Assembly: GCA_033764335.1 (NCBI GenBank)
Contig: JANRJC010000044.1
Span: forward strand, 124,001-188,000
Origin: JAGQVA01 sp033764335
GTDB taxonomy: Bacteria; Bacteroidota; Bacteroidia; J057
Direction: 5' to 3'
Length of the DNA: 64,000 nucleotides
Every line of letters starts with the position of its first letter. Position 1 is the first letter of the stretch. Under the pieces are notes generated by a model. It saw only the letters and a program-made list of their open reading frames with translations. It made no database searches and was not told where the DNA came from. The position numbers and the translations under genes are program-made. Positions 1 to 8,309 of the stretch are shown here, piece by piece.

Positions 1-541
1 CCTCGCCGGAGGTTTGGGATTTGATATGTCAGAGGAGACCGGGAAACTCATTCTTTCGGTTTTTTCGATCATTGCTGTGACGGTTATTGGCTATGTATTA
101 TACCGCCTCGCCGACCATAAATCGCCACTTCCTTATTATGTGGCATTGATTTTTGGTGGTGCTGTGGGCAATATTATAGATCGCACTTTTTATGGATTGT
201 GGTTTTCAGGTATAAATGAATATGAAGGTGGCCTCTTTCATGGCCGTGTTGTAGATATGTTTTATCTTGATATATGGAGAGGTCATTTACCAGAATGGAT
301 TCCTTTCTGGGGTGGAGATTATACTTCACTATGGCCGATATTTAACATCGCAGATTCCGCGATTTCAATAGGTATAGTTGTAATCCTTCTTTTTCAGGGC
401 AGATTTTTCAAAATGGATGAGCAAGCTCGTGCCATTCCTCTGCCTCAAAAAAATACAGGAACTACTCAGGTGACTGAACCCGTGTCTGTTCCTGAAGATG
501 AAAATTTTCCAGAAACAGAATCGGATCAAACCGAAGAATGA
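1..541 (+). CDS. lspA: Lipoprotein signal peptidase, first of a tandem pair (5' end outside window)
   Basis: An inner-membrane aspartyl protease that removes signal peptides from prolipoproteins. The frame is open from base 2, so the N-terminus lies upstream of the window. Both catalytic aspartates are visible, in GNIIDR and in FNIADSAI, and the conserved GGLFHGRVVDM segment lies between them. An acidic, Pro/Glu-rich tail of about 40 residues follows the last membrane helix and is absent from the second copy. The stop codon overlaps the next start (ATGA), so the two paralogues are translationally coupled. The family assignment is firm; why there are two copies is unknown. Confidence 0.93.
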   Translation, partial: LAGGLGFDMSEETGKLILSVFSIIAVTVIGYVLYRLADHKSPLPYYVALIFGGAVGNIIDRTFYGLWFSGINEYEGGLFHGRVVDMFYLDIWRGHLPEWIPFWGGDYTSLWPIFNIADSAISIGIVVILLFQGRFFKMDEQARAIPLPQKNTGTTQVTEPVSVPEDENFPETESDQTEE

Positions 542-1116
542 AACTGCCTAAGTATTTTGGGGTTACCCTGCTTGTCGTATTGGTGGATCAGGTAAGCAAA
601 TACCTGGTTAAAATCAATATGTACCCCGGGGAAGAAAAAGTACTTGTCAAAAATTTTCTAAAACTTCGTTTTGAAGAAAACAATGGCTTCGCCTTCGGGC
701 TTGAGTTTACCGATCTTTTCGCGCGCTTAAACATCCACATGACCCCCGAAACCGGCAAACTCATTCTCACATTCTTTTCGATTTTTGCTGTCTTCGCCTT
801 AGGTGTTTTGTTGTTTCGCTTTTCCGACCACCGATCACCTATGCCGCTGATTTTGGCAATCATCTTTGGCGGTGCCCTGGGCAATATTATTGACCGCACG
901 TTTTATGGCTGGATATTCTCCGCTATCAATTTCTATGAGGGAGGTATTTTTCACGGAAGGGTAGTGGACATGATATTTTTTGATCTGGGAAATAACGGCT
1001 CTTTTGTGCCTATTTTTAACCTCGCCGACATGGCTATTTCCGCAGGCATCCTTATTATTTTGATTTTTCAGGGGAGATTTACCAGAATGCACGAACAAGC
1101 GCTGGTAAAAAGTTGA
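538..1116 (+). CDS. lspA: Lipoprotein signal peptidase, second tandem copy
   Basis: A full-length 192-residue signal peptidase II with four predicted membrane helices. The catalytic pair is D119 (GNIIDR) and D164 (FNLADMAI), and the NNGFAFG motif sits at about 48-54. It is clearly homologous to the upstream copy; for example, both share an ETGKLIL segment followed by a helix, then the HGRVVDM loop. It lacks the acidic tail of copy 1. The start is fixed by the 4-bp ATGA overlap with copy 1. Both copies keep the active site, so neither looks like a decaying duplicate. Confidence 0.95.
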   Translation: MKLPKYFGVTLLVVLVDQVSKYLVKINMYPGEEKVLVKNFLKLRFEENNGFAFGLEFTDLFARLNIHMTPETGKLILTFFSIFAVFALGVLLFRFSDHRSPMPLILAIIFGGALGNIIDRTFYGWIFSAINFYEGGIFHGRVVDMIFFDLGNNGSFVPIFNLADMAISAGILIILIFQGRFTRMHEQALVKS

Positions 1117-1180
1117 CCTCTGATAAAAAAATATTATCTTCACGGGTGTTAGTGATTTTTGTATAAATATCGGGCAGTAA

Positions 1181-2470
1181 ATGGAAAACTGGAGAAATTA
1201 TAAGAAGATTATTATCCCTGATACACCTAATCTCCATGAGATTTCGGTATATGAGAAAGAAGCGAATGGCTACAAAGCCCTGAAGTCAGTTTTATCTTCA
1301 GACAAATGGTCGCGTAAAGCGGTTATAGATGAAGTGAAAAAAGCTAATATCAGAGGTAGGGGTGGTGCAGGTTTTAACGCAGGCCTGAAATGGTCTTTTA
1401 TGCCGCCGAAAAAAGAGGGTGTACCGCGTTATCTCGCCTGCAACGGCGACGAATCAGAACCGGGCACTCATAAAGACCGCCGCATATTTGAATACAATCC
1501 CCATCTTTTTATTGAAGGTGCGATCATCGCCTGTTATGCCATGGAAATGGATGCAGCTTATGTATATATCCGTGGCGAATATGCCGATTGGATTGATATG
1601 CTCCAGGCCGCCGTGGATCAAGCTTATGCCAAAGGTTATGCCGGTAAAAATATCATGGGTTCGGGTCAGAACATTGATGTGTATATACACAAAGGTGCCG
1701 GAGCTTATATCTGTGGAGAAGAAACATCTCTGATGGAATCGCTGGAGGGAAAAAGACCTTATCCGCGTTCCAAACCGCCATTTCCTGCACAATACGGGCT
1801 TTGGGGCAAACCTACAACGATCAATAATGTCGAAACACTGTCGCATGTACCTCATGTGATTAACAATAGCGCTGACTGGTATCTTTCGGTTGGAACACCG
1901 ACTTTCCCCGGGCCAATGTTGTACGGGATCGCCGGGCATGTCAATCGCCCCGGTATGTACGAATATCCTTCGGGAATGCTTATCACGGACCTGATCTACA
2001 AGGTCGGAGGCGGTATTCGTGGGGGTAAAAAACTAAAGGCTGTTGTTCCGGGCGGTTCTTCCGTACCCATTCTGACTGCTGATATGATCGAAGGTATTAC
2101 GATGGATGCCGATTCGCTTCGCACCGTGGGCACTTTTGTCGGTACCGGCGGAATGTGTGTTCTCGATGAAAATACCGATATTGTTAAATTTCTTATCCGG
2201 GTGGCCAAATTTTATGACCACGAATCCTGCGGACAGTGTACACCCTGTCGCGAAGGCACCGGTTGGTTTGTAAAAATTCTGAAAAAAATTGACGCAGGGG
2301 AAGGAAATATGCGAGACCTTGATACCCTGCTTGAATTATGCGATACAATGGAAGGAAGAACGGTATGCGCCCTCGCCGATGCTGCGGCATGGCCGGTGAG
2401 AAATACCATCAACCGTTTCCGCGCAGATTTTGAAGCCAAAATCACTTCCAATGTGTATTCGATCGCGTAA
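1181..2470 (+). CDS. nuoF: NADH-quinone oxidoreductase subunit F
   Basis: The 51-kDa-type subunit of complex I, which oxidises NADH through FMN and passes electrons to a 4Fe-4S cluster at the cytoplasmic tip. Motifs seen are GRGGAGF at 59-65, the GAGAYICGEETSL FMN/NADH segment, and cluster ligands C350, C353, C356 and C396. The length of 429 residues is normal. The gene starts 64 bp after lspA and is followed by a strong terminator. No nuoE, nuoG or other complex I gene is next to it, which is unusual because E and F are commonly adjacent. A soluble NAD-dependent hydrogenase or formate dehydrogenase homologue is possible but less likely. Confidence 0.93.
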   Translation: MENWRNYKKIIIPDTPNLHEISVYEKEANGYKALKSVLSSDKWSRKAVIDEVKKANIRGRGGAGFNAGLKWSFMPPKKEGVPRYLACNGDESEPGTHKDRRIFEYNPHLFIEGAIIACYAMEMDAAYVYIRGEYADWIDMLQAAVDQAYAKGYAGKNIMGSGQNIDVYIHKGAGAYICGEETSLMESLEGKRPYPRSKPPFPAQYGLWGKPTTINNVETLSHVPHVINNSADWYLSVGTPTFPGPMLYGIAGHVNRPGMYEYPSGMLITDLIYKVGGGIRGGKKLKAVVPGGSSVPILTADMIEGITMDADSLRTVGTFVGTGGMCVLDENTDIVKFLIRVAKFYDHESCGQCTPCREGTGWFVKILKKIDAGEGNMRDLDTLLELCDTMEGRTVCALADAAAWPVRNTINRFRADFEAKITSNVYSIA

Positions 2471-2501
2471 CTATTCTTTTGTAGCTGATTAATTTGAACA
2501 T

Positions 2502-2538
2502 AAAAAAATCCCCGATCCTTAGGATTGGGGATTTTTTT
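2502..2538. terminator. Bidirectional rho-independent terminator
   Basis: A 17-bp stem (A-tract, then TCCCCGATCC, paired with GGATTGGGGA and a T-tract) closes on a TTA loop, with one G-T wobble. The A-run on the left and T-run on the right let it stop nuoF from the left and the yceD-rpmF operon from the right. Confidence 0.9.
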
Positions 2539-2555
2539 ATTTCAAAACGTGAAAA

Positions 2556-2741
2556 TCACGCTTCTTCTTTCGCTTCTGTCACCTGACGACCGCGGTAAAA
2601 ACCGCTTTCCAGGTTTACCCGATGGTAAAGTGTTGCTTCTCCGCTTTCCGGATCAAGATAGTATGTCTTTGGCGTCAGCTTGTGGTGCGTACGACGCTTA
2701 TCCCGGCGGGTTTTTGATATTTTTCGTTTAGGATGAGCCAT
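2556..2741 (-). CDS. rpmF: 50S ribosomal protein bL32
   Basis: A 61-residue basic protein with the bL32 opening MAHPKRKISKTRRDKRR and the following HHKLTP segment. It is a structural protein of the large ribosomal subunit. It lies 31 bp downstream of a yceD-family gene on the same strand, the usual yceD-rpmF pair. The acidic C-terminus (EAKEEA) extends slightly beyond the usual core. Confidence 0.97.
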   Translation of the reverse strand: MAHPKRKISKTRRDKRRTHHKLTPKTYYLDPESGEATLYHRVNLESGFYRGRQVTEAKEEA

Positions 2742-2772
2742 TTTCTATTCTGATTATTTGTTCTTTATTCTC

Positions 2773-3420
2773 TTATTCTTCGTCCATCTGATTTCTGAGA
2801 TTTTTTAATATATCCCAGCGGGGGTCTGTTGTATCGGATGTTTCTTCCCCGAAAGAATCATCGTCGTCGTCTTCAAATTCATCTTCGTCTATGTCCAGAT
2901 CATCCATATCCTCCCAGTCAAACTCCTCTTCCTCCACATCAAACTCTTCCTCTTCCGGATCAATGCCCAGCAGGGTGAGTACTTCTGGAGCACAAACATG
3001 AACTTCTTTAGGCGGGACTCTTCGTATTGGAACCGACATATTGATAAAGTCATAAATCTCCTGAACCAATACCAGTTCCGGTTCCATTCGATCTGTAAAC
3101 ATCACCTCGGTATTTTCAAACTCCATGTCCTTATCGAAGGAATAAATCATCCGATGTTGAGCCGAAAAATCGTGATCATACGGTTGGGTGCAACGATCGC
3201 ACTCCAACACCATCTTTCCGGAAAGATTAAACTTAACGTCCAGATGAGTATTGTACTTGACAATCTCCAACTGTAACTTAATATCGCCGTCTTTGATCAG
3301 CGAATATTCCAGGTGCTCAAAAAAGTCCCTGCCTATTTCAAAAAACATCTCGTGATTCCCGTTGCTTAGTCGAGCAACGTTTATCGAGTAATCACGCTCA
3401 AACGCATTTCTCTTTCCCAT
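2773..3420 (-). CDS. yceD: YceD/DUF177 family protein (23S rRNA accumulation)
   Basis: A 215-residue member of the DUF177 family, whose members are needed for normal 23S rRNA accumulation and are typically encoded before rpmF. The family LECDRCTQPY motif is near residue 75, followed by the VQEIYDFINMSVPI segment. The last 60 residues are strikingly acidic, with long Asp/Glu runs, and resemble a disordered tail. The operon with rpmF supports the assignment. Confidence 0.9.
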   Translation of the reverse strand: MGKRNAFERDYSINVARLSNGNHEMFFEIGRDFFEHLEYSLIKDGDIKLQLEIVKYNTHLDVKFNLSGKMVLECDRCTQPYDHDFSAQHRMIYSFDKDMEFENTEVMFTDRMEPELVLVQEIYDFINMSVPIRRVPPKEVHVCAPEVLTLLGIDPEEEEFDVEEEEFDWEDMDDLDIDEDEFEDDDDDSFGEETSDTTDPRWDILKNLRNQMDEE

Positions 3421-3463
3421 AGGTTTGAGTTTCGGCTTGCAAAGATAGATAAAATAAATTTAA

Positions 3464-4594
3464 CTAAAAACTAACTCCCACTGTCATTTCCGGATAATCT
3501 GCCACCGCGTAGTGTGTTTTCAGATAAATTCCTGAAAATACATTTACGTGAGGGCTATTTTGGGGTTTAAAAAAATACCATTGCGGCCCAAGTTTAATCC
3601 CAAAATAATTTTTCCCCTGAAACGGACGGTCAACATACAAAAATATCTGCGTAATCAATCCCACCTGTCCAAACATAAATTCGTGCCCAATATAAATATT
3701 CTGGCGAAGATATGGAGGATATTGGGGGGAGGATAGGTCCTGATTCACCGCAAAACTTTTTATCGCCTGGTCGGAAAAAATTTCCCAGCCAACCAGAACT
3801 TTATTTCTTCGTGAAATCATCTTTGAAACAAAGGCAGAAAAAATATACACAGGATATTGCGGCCCACCTGCTACCTTTTCTTCTTTTAAGGCCAATCCCA
3901 CCCGAAAATTCAGCAGGGGCCTTTTATAATGATAAGCAGAATCATAAGGCAAGGAATAAAACTCGCCTATGTGTTCAAACTGATAATGAAGCCCCGCATG
4001 GGCAATGATTGTGTTCAACCCCAGATTGGGATACCAGACTCTTGCGTTTGAGGTGTGAACAAAACTCCCGCTTACTCTTAGGCGAAAATGTGCATCAAGC
4101 CTGATTTCGGTCCCGAGATTTAAGGTAGTCAGGTTATTGAGATGAGAACCTATGGCCGTATTTTCGGTATTGGTTTGGCGGTTATAAGGACGTGTAATCC
4201 AACCCAACCCCATCGCATAACGGAAATAAGCAGAAACGTTCCGGGTGCGGAAAATAAAAAAATCGCCAAAGGGCTGTATCCCGTAAGCTTTGCCCAAAAC
4301 CTCGGGATTACCAAAATCCTGTACCGTAAAACGCCACCCTGCGTAGGGATAACCATTCGCCCGATGCCAATATTTGCTACCATCTGTCTGTTTGCCCATT
4401 TCTACAAAAAAACCTCTGACCGGGCGATATACCGGAAATGTCATTTGTGCAGGGCGGTGGTAAAGCAGTTTCCCGGAAAAATATTCCCCTCCAATCTGAA
4501 GCCCCTTCAGTAGCCCGCCGTTTTGAGCAAATAGTATATACCCCAAACAGAGCATGAGCATCAACAGGAAATATTTTTTATAACCAATACCCAT
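3464..4594 (-). CDS. PagL-like acyloxyacyl hydrolase, outer-membrane beta-barrel
   Basis: An outer-membrane protein of about 376 residues whose middle resembles the PagL lipid A 3-O-deacylase family. The SFVHTSNAR stretch supplies the expected HxS pair and is followed by PNLGLN. I chose the ATG at 4594 because it gives a clean signal peptide (lysines, hydrophobic run, FAQ cleavage site); an upstream in-frame ATG at 4639 would add 15 residues with no signal character. Alternating aromatic/hydrophobic strands fit a beta-barrel. If active it would trim acyl chains from lipid A at the cell surface. The family is moderately sure; the substrate is not shown. Confidence 0.7.
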   Translation of the reverse strand: MGIGYKKYFLLMLMLCLGYILFAQNGGLLKGLQIGGEYFSGKLLYHRPAQMTFPVYRPVRGFFVEMGKQTDGSKYWHRANGYPYAGWRFTVQDFGNPEVLGKAYGIQPFGDFFIFRTRNVSAYFRYAMGLGWITRPYNRQTNTENTAIGSHLNNLTTLNLGTEIRLDAHFRLRVSGSFVHTSNARVWYPNLGLNTIIAHAGLHYQFEHIGEFYSLPYDSAYHYKRPLLNFRVGLALKEEKVAGGPQYPVYIFSAFVSKMISRRNKVLVGWEIFSDQAIKSFAVNQDLSSPQYPPYLRQNIYIGHEFMFGQVGLITQIFLYVDRPFQGKNYFGIKLGPQWYFFKPQNSPHVNVFSGIYLKTHYAVADYPEMTVGVSF

Positions 4595-4714
4595 ACTTAA
4601 AAAAATCGCGGTCGCCATAAGACGACCGCTTTGTTGCAAGGAGATTTGGAAGTTAAACTTATGTTAAATCTAAATTAAAACTACGGAGTTGAGGCCAACT
4701 CTCCAAAACAAAGT

Positions 4715-5518
4715 ATGGGAAAATCCATAGGATATTGTATCTTGGTGGAAATGGCGTCTCCTATGCTGTATTTTGCCAGTGAAGCAGTAATACCGGTTCG
4801 CAGTTCCCCCCAGGAATCTGCCGAGATGGAAACCCAGCTTATTTTTGGAGAAACCTGTGAGTGCCTCGAAAAAATACCTTCCTGGTGGAAAATCCGCGTT
4901 TCTGATGACGGATACGAAGGCTGGATAAATCCCCGCATGTTACTCGAACTGTCGGAAAAAATTTATCCTCAAAATCATAACGAACACTTTGTCATCAGGG
5001 GTAGTCTCAAAATGCCCGACGGCACGGACATGCGCCTGCCCCTCGGAGCCAGAATCCCCGAAACGCGCGACCGTTTACTCCGGATCAATGGTCATACCTG
5101 GGCCTATAACCCTGACCTGGTATTAATTCCGATGCAAAACGCCTGGCAGCGAATTACCGTTGCGCGCTTGTTTATGAATAGTCCCTACTTGTGGGGAGGA
5201 AGATCAGGATATGGTATTGATTGCTCCGGGCTGGTACAACAAGTCTTTAAGATTTGTGGGGTACAATTGCCCCGGAATGCCTCCCAACAGGCCGAAACCG
5301 GCAAGCTCGTGAGTTTTGAGGAGCGGAAGTCGGGCGACCTCGCATTTTTTTCCAAACCCAACCAAAATAAAATCACTCACGTAGGAATCCTCAGTAACGA
5401 GGATTCTGTCATTCATGCATCGGGCAAAGTAAGAGAAGATATATTTGACAAACAAGGAATCGTACACCGCGATAATGGTGAAGTAACTCATCAACTGGTT
5501 ATAATAAGGCGATGGTAA
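4715..5518 (+). CDS. SH3-domain NlpC/P60 cysteine peptidase
   Basis: A 267-residue putative peptidoglycan endopeptidase. Residues about 20-140 look like two bacterial SH3-type domains (VIPVRSSP, WWKIRVSDDGYEGWI), and the NlpC/P60 domain covers about 145-267. The catalytic triad candidates are C170 (GIDCSGL), H222 (ITHVGIL) and H234 (VIHASG). The family cleaves the gamma-D-Glu/diamino acid bond in stem peptides. No signal peptide is evident, suggesting a cytoplasmic role in muropeptide recycling (YkfC-like) or a mis-set start. It overlaps the next gene by 7 bp. Confidence 0.9.
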   Translation: MGKSIGYCILVEMASPMLYFASEAVIPVRSSPQESAEMETQLIFGETCECLEKIPSWWKIRVSDDGYEGWINPRMLLELSEKIYPQNHNEHFVIRGSLKMPDGTDMRLPLGARIPETRDRLLRINGHTWAYNPDLVLIPMQNAWQRITVARLFMNSPYLWGGRSGYGIDCSGLVQQVFKICGVQLPRNASQQAETGKLVSFEERKSGDLAFFSKPNQNKITHVGILSNEDSVIHASGKVREDIFDKQGIVHRDNGEVTHQLVIIRRW

Positions 5519-6018
5519 TAAGAGATAGCGTTTTAGTGCTCAATCAGGATTATCAGGCAATAAGTGTATGTTCAGCAGAACGTGCATTCATCCTTGTATT
5601 TCTAAAAAAAGCGGAAATGCTGACCTACGATCCACATGCAAAATTGTGTTCCGTAGGGCGAAATTTCCAATATCCTTCTATTATACGCCTTCATCGTTTT
5701 GTGAGTCTTCCTTACAAAAGAGTAAATCTTTCCCGCCAGAATGTTTTCAAACGGGACCGAAACCGCTGTGTGTATTGCGGAACACGCGAGTCTCTCACCA
5801 TTGACCACGTTATCCCCAAATCTATGGGCGGAAGAGATGCCTGGGACAACCTGGTTACCGCTTGTCAGAAATGTAACTCCCGCAAGGGCAATATGACCCC
5901 TGAGCAAGCCGGCATGGAATTACGACACCAGCCTTTCCGACCGTCGTTTGTGATGTTTCTGAGTAATTTTTCCGGAAATATTCGCGACGATTGGAAACCC
6001 TATCTGTATATGTCCTGA
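5512..6018 (+). CDS. HNH endonuclease family protein
   Basis: A 168-residue protein with a C-terminal HNH nuclease fold. It has a zinc-finger CVYCG, then TIDHVIPKSMGGRDAWDN carrying the His-Asn core, then CQKCN as the second cysteine pair. The N-terminal 70 residues (VLVLNQDYQAISV) match the common HNH_5-type protein found widely in Bacteroidota and cyanobacteria. It starts inside the end of the NlpC/P60 gene (7-bp overlap), so the two are co-translated. The cellular role is unknown; no restriction or phage neighbours are present. Confidence 0.88.
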   Translation: MVIRDSVLVLNQDYQAISVCSAERAFILVFLKKAEMLTYDPHAKLCSVGRNFQYPSIIRLHRFVSLPYKRVNLSRQNVFKRDRNRCVYCGTRESLTIDHVIPKSMGGRDAWDNLVTACQKCNSRKGNMTPEQAGMELRHQPFRPSFVMFLSNFSGNIRDDWKPYLYMS

Positions 6019-6019
6019 C

Positions 6020-6039
6020 CGAAGGTTTATTTACCTTCG
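6020..6039. terminator. Possible hairpin between convergent genes
   Basis: CGAAGGT pairs with ACCTTCG around a 6-nt loop. It lies between the HNH stop and the carboxypeptidase stop, and overlaps the latter. There is no clear T-run, so terminator activity is uncertain. Confidence 0.35.
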
Positions 6040-7511
6040 ACAATTTTCACCATAAGTACTTCCATCTTCCGCCGCATTTCTCCCGGACTGCAACTGAAGT
6101 GATTGGCGATTATGGCAAAGGCCACTGGTTTTCCATTTAACATTTCGGCATAACCGGCGTAAGCGCGCACTCCGGAGATAAACCCACTTTTGGCCCGAAG
6201 GCGATTTTCCGCAACGGTTCCCTTAAGCATGGATTTGAGCGAGCCGGATTTCCCGGCGATAGGAAGCGAAGCGTCAAAATCGGCAAAATATCGGCTCTTA
6301 TACATTCGGGCAAGAATAGAAGTGAGCTGATAGGTACTAATCACATTGTTGGGTGACAATCCGCTACCGTCGCGCAGCAACATTCCTTTTGTGATTATAC
6401 CCTGCGCTCGCCAGTACTCTTCCATTGCTTCTGTGCCTTCTTTTGTATCACCCATTCGCCCTTTTTCAACGGCAACTTTTTTTGCGAGGGCTTCGGCAAA
6501 AAGATTGACACTAAACATATTGGTCTGGTAAATAATGTCCCGGAGGGGTGGGGAAGAATGCGTATAAAAATTTTTGCGGGCGGCTGCCATAACATTGCCT
6601 TTCATTTTTTCGAGCCGGGAAGTTGAGGGTGTACCGGAAACCTTTATTCCGCAGAGATTTAACTCCTCGGTAAATCGCTGAGCACAAAAAAACGCAGGAT
6701 CAGGCATAGAACCTTTTATGGAAAAAACCGAATTCCCGGCGGGAATGGTACCTCGGATGTAACGAAGGTTTGTATAAGGAGAACCGAATATATAAGCATT
6801 GTCTCCGGATCCAGCGCTTCCCGTTGTGAGTTCATTTACAAAAACAATATCCACCGGAGGATCGGTGCGGATTACTTCTGTGGCACTGCCGACCGACGTT
6901 CCCGGTTTCAAATCGAGGCGATAAAGATTTTCGTTGATGTTGAGACCACCGGAACCCGCGCCATAATAATTCCCCATATCCTCCCATGGCCATTCCCCCG
7001 GAGTAAGCTGGGAAGAAAAACCTGACTCATCGCCTATGATTTTGCCGCTGACCGATTTGATACCGGCCGCTTTGACTGCCAAAGACCAGGCGTTCATCAT
7101 TTGCGGCATGTCATAACTTTCCCCAAACCGGTCGCTTCCCAGTGAAGGATCGCCACTTCCTTTAATATAAATATTGCCCTCCAGGACACCTTCGCTGTTT
7201 ATCTTACCATCATACTGCAACAGCGTTTCAAACCGGTAATCGGGACCTAAAAGCGATAAAGCCGTCGCCGTAGAAACCGTTTTCATCGTGGATGCCGTCG
7301 CCAGGTTCCGGTCTTTATCAAACTCGGCGATGATTTGTCCCGTAACCGCATCCATCACACAGATGCTCCAGCTTGCGGAGCGCATATCTTCCTCATTATC
7401 AAGCGCTTTTATCGCAGCGTTGAGCTGGGGATAAGTAGTGTTTTGAGCAAATAGACTCATCGAAAACATCAGAAAAAAACAAACGGAAAAGCAGGAAAAA
7501 CAGATTTTCAT
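6027..7511 (-). CDS. dacB: D-alanyl-D-alanine carboxypeptidase/endopeptidase (PBP4 type, S13)
   Basis: A 494-residue periplasmic penicillin-binding protein with a signal peptide ending near FAQ (residue 23). The serine peptidase motifs are in order: S74-T-M-K77 (nucleophile and lysine), SVN in the NMFSVNLFAEAL segment, and KSG in the RAKSGFISG segment near the C-terminus. A long insert between motifs 1 and 2, typical of S13 enzymes, contains the GDPSLGSD stretch. The enzyme trims or cleaves D-Ala peptide bonds in peptidoglycan. It stands alone, convergent with the HNH gene. Confidence 0.93.
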   Translation of the reverse strand: MKICFSCFSVCFFLMFSMSLFAQNTTYPQLNAAIKALDNEEDMRSASWSICVMDAVTGQIIAEFDKDRNLATASTMKTVSTATALSLLGPDYRFETLLQYDGKINSEGVLEGNIYIKGSGDPSLGSDRFGESYDMPQMMNAWSLAVKAAGIKSVSGKIIGDESGFSSQLTPGEWPWEDMGNYYGAGSGGLNINENLYRLDLKPGTSVGSATEVIRTDPPVDIVFVNELTTGSAGSGDNAYIFGSPYTNLRYIRGTIPAGNSVFSIKGSMPDPAFFCAQRFTEELNLCGIKVSGTPSTSRLEKMKGNVMAAARKNFYTHSSPPLRDIIYQTNMFSVNLFAEALAKKVAVEKGRMGDTKEGTEAMEEYWRAQGIITKGMLLRDGSGLSPNNVISTYQLTSILARMYKSRYFADFDASLPIAGKSGSLKSMLKGTVAENRLRAKSGFISGVRAYAGYAEMLNGKPVAFAIIANHFSCSPGEMRRKMEVLMVKIVEGK

Positions 7512-7723
7512 ATCGGATTTTTAATGGAAAATTTTAGTCGTATTAATCTATGCAAGAAACGCCATTCTCCCAAATAAAGCTTAAAACCCCAAAATATTAC
7601 TTTCACTCCCGTGCCGCTAAAAAAAATGAAAGCTCGTAAGTTTTACAGTGAATGTACTTTTCAATCTTCGAATATTAAACCGAATATGCAGGTATAATCA
7701 AATCCAGACAAACACTTTTTTTG

Positions 7724-8170
7724 ATGAACGGATTTCAGGCATGTTTCATCCTTGCTTATGATCTATTTACCGGTGGAATTGCTGCAGTCAGCAACCGGCT
7801 GAAAATATGGCAAACGCCTGTCCCGCGTTCCATCCCGATGAAACAACAGGATATTATCCACCGCATTGAGCGAAACAACCAGGCAGAGCAACAATTTCTA
7901 ATCACCTCCTTATCGCTCCTTACTACCGCCGTGTTATGGGCGGCTTTTCTTCCACTGATGATTTTTGGTCAGCAATACGCCGAAAAAAAATCGGAAAACA
8001 ACTATTATAAGATTCAATACGAAGTCCTGAGACAAGAGCATCCCACCCAATACCGGGTGCGGTTGCATCCCAGCCCCGCTCCCTTAAGCCCGTGCAAAAA
8101 GAAAAATGCCTCCAGTTTTTACGAAAAAGATCCCTTTGTTTTTCCGGGGGGTTATATCGAAAAAGACTAA
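7724..8170 (+). CDS. Small predicted membrane protein, unknown family
   Basis: A protein of 148 residues if started at the ATG at 7724; an ATG at 7838 would give about 110 residues and still include the only clear membrane helix (LITSLSLLTTAVLWAAFLPL). The rest is polar, with basic and proline-rich patches. I do not recognise a family. The strong hairpin and T-run just downstream (8236-8270) suggests this strand is transcribed here. Treat it as a probable but unproven gene. Confidence 0.5.
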   Translation: MNGFQACFILAYDLFTGGIAAVSNRLKIWQTPVPRSIPMKQQDIIHRIERNNQAEQQFLITSLSLLTTAVLWAAFLPLMIFGQQYAEKKSENNYYKIQYEVLRQEHPTQYRVRLHPSPAPLSPCKKKNASSFYEKDPFVFPGGYIEKD

Positions 8171-8235
8171 TCCTCTTCGGAGTTTATAAGTAAATTTTGT
8201 TTGACGGAATAGAGAAATCCTTTTTTTATCGGGAG

Positions 8236-8270
8236 AAGGTATCATATTAGAAAAAATATGATACCTTTTT
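8236..8270 (+). terminator. Rho-independent terminator
   Basis: A perfect 13-bp stem (AAGGTATCATATT with AATATGATACCTT) around a 6-nt A-rich loop runs straight into T's. It would end transcripts coming from 7724-8170 and insulate the esterase gene. Confidence 0.8.
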
Positions 8271-8309
8271 GTAATAAATTTTAGGAGAATTTACATTAAC
8301 TCTTGTCCC

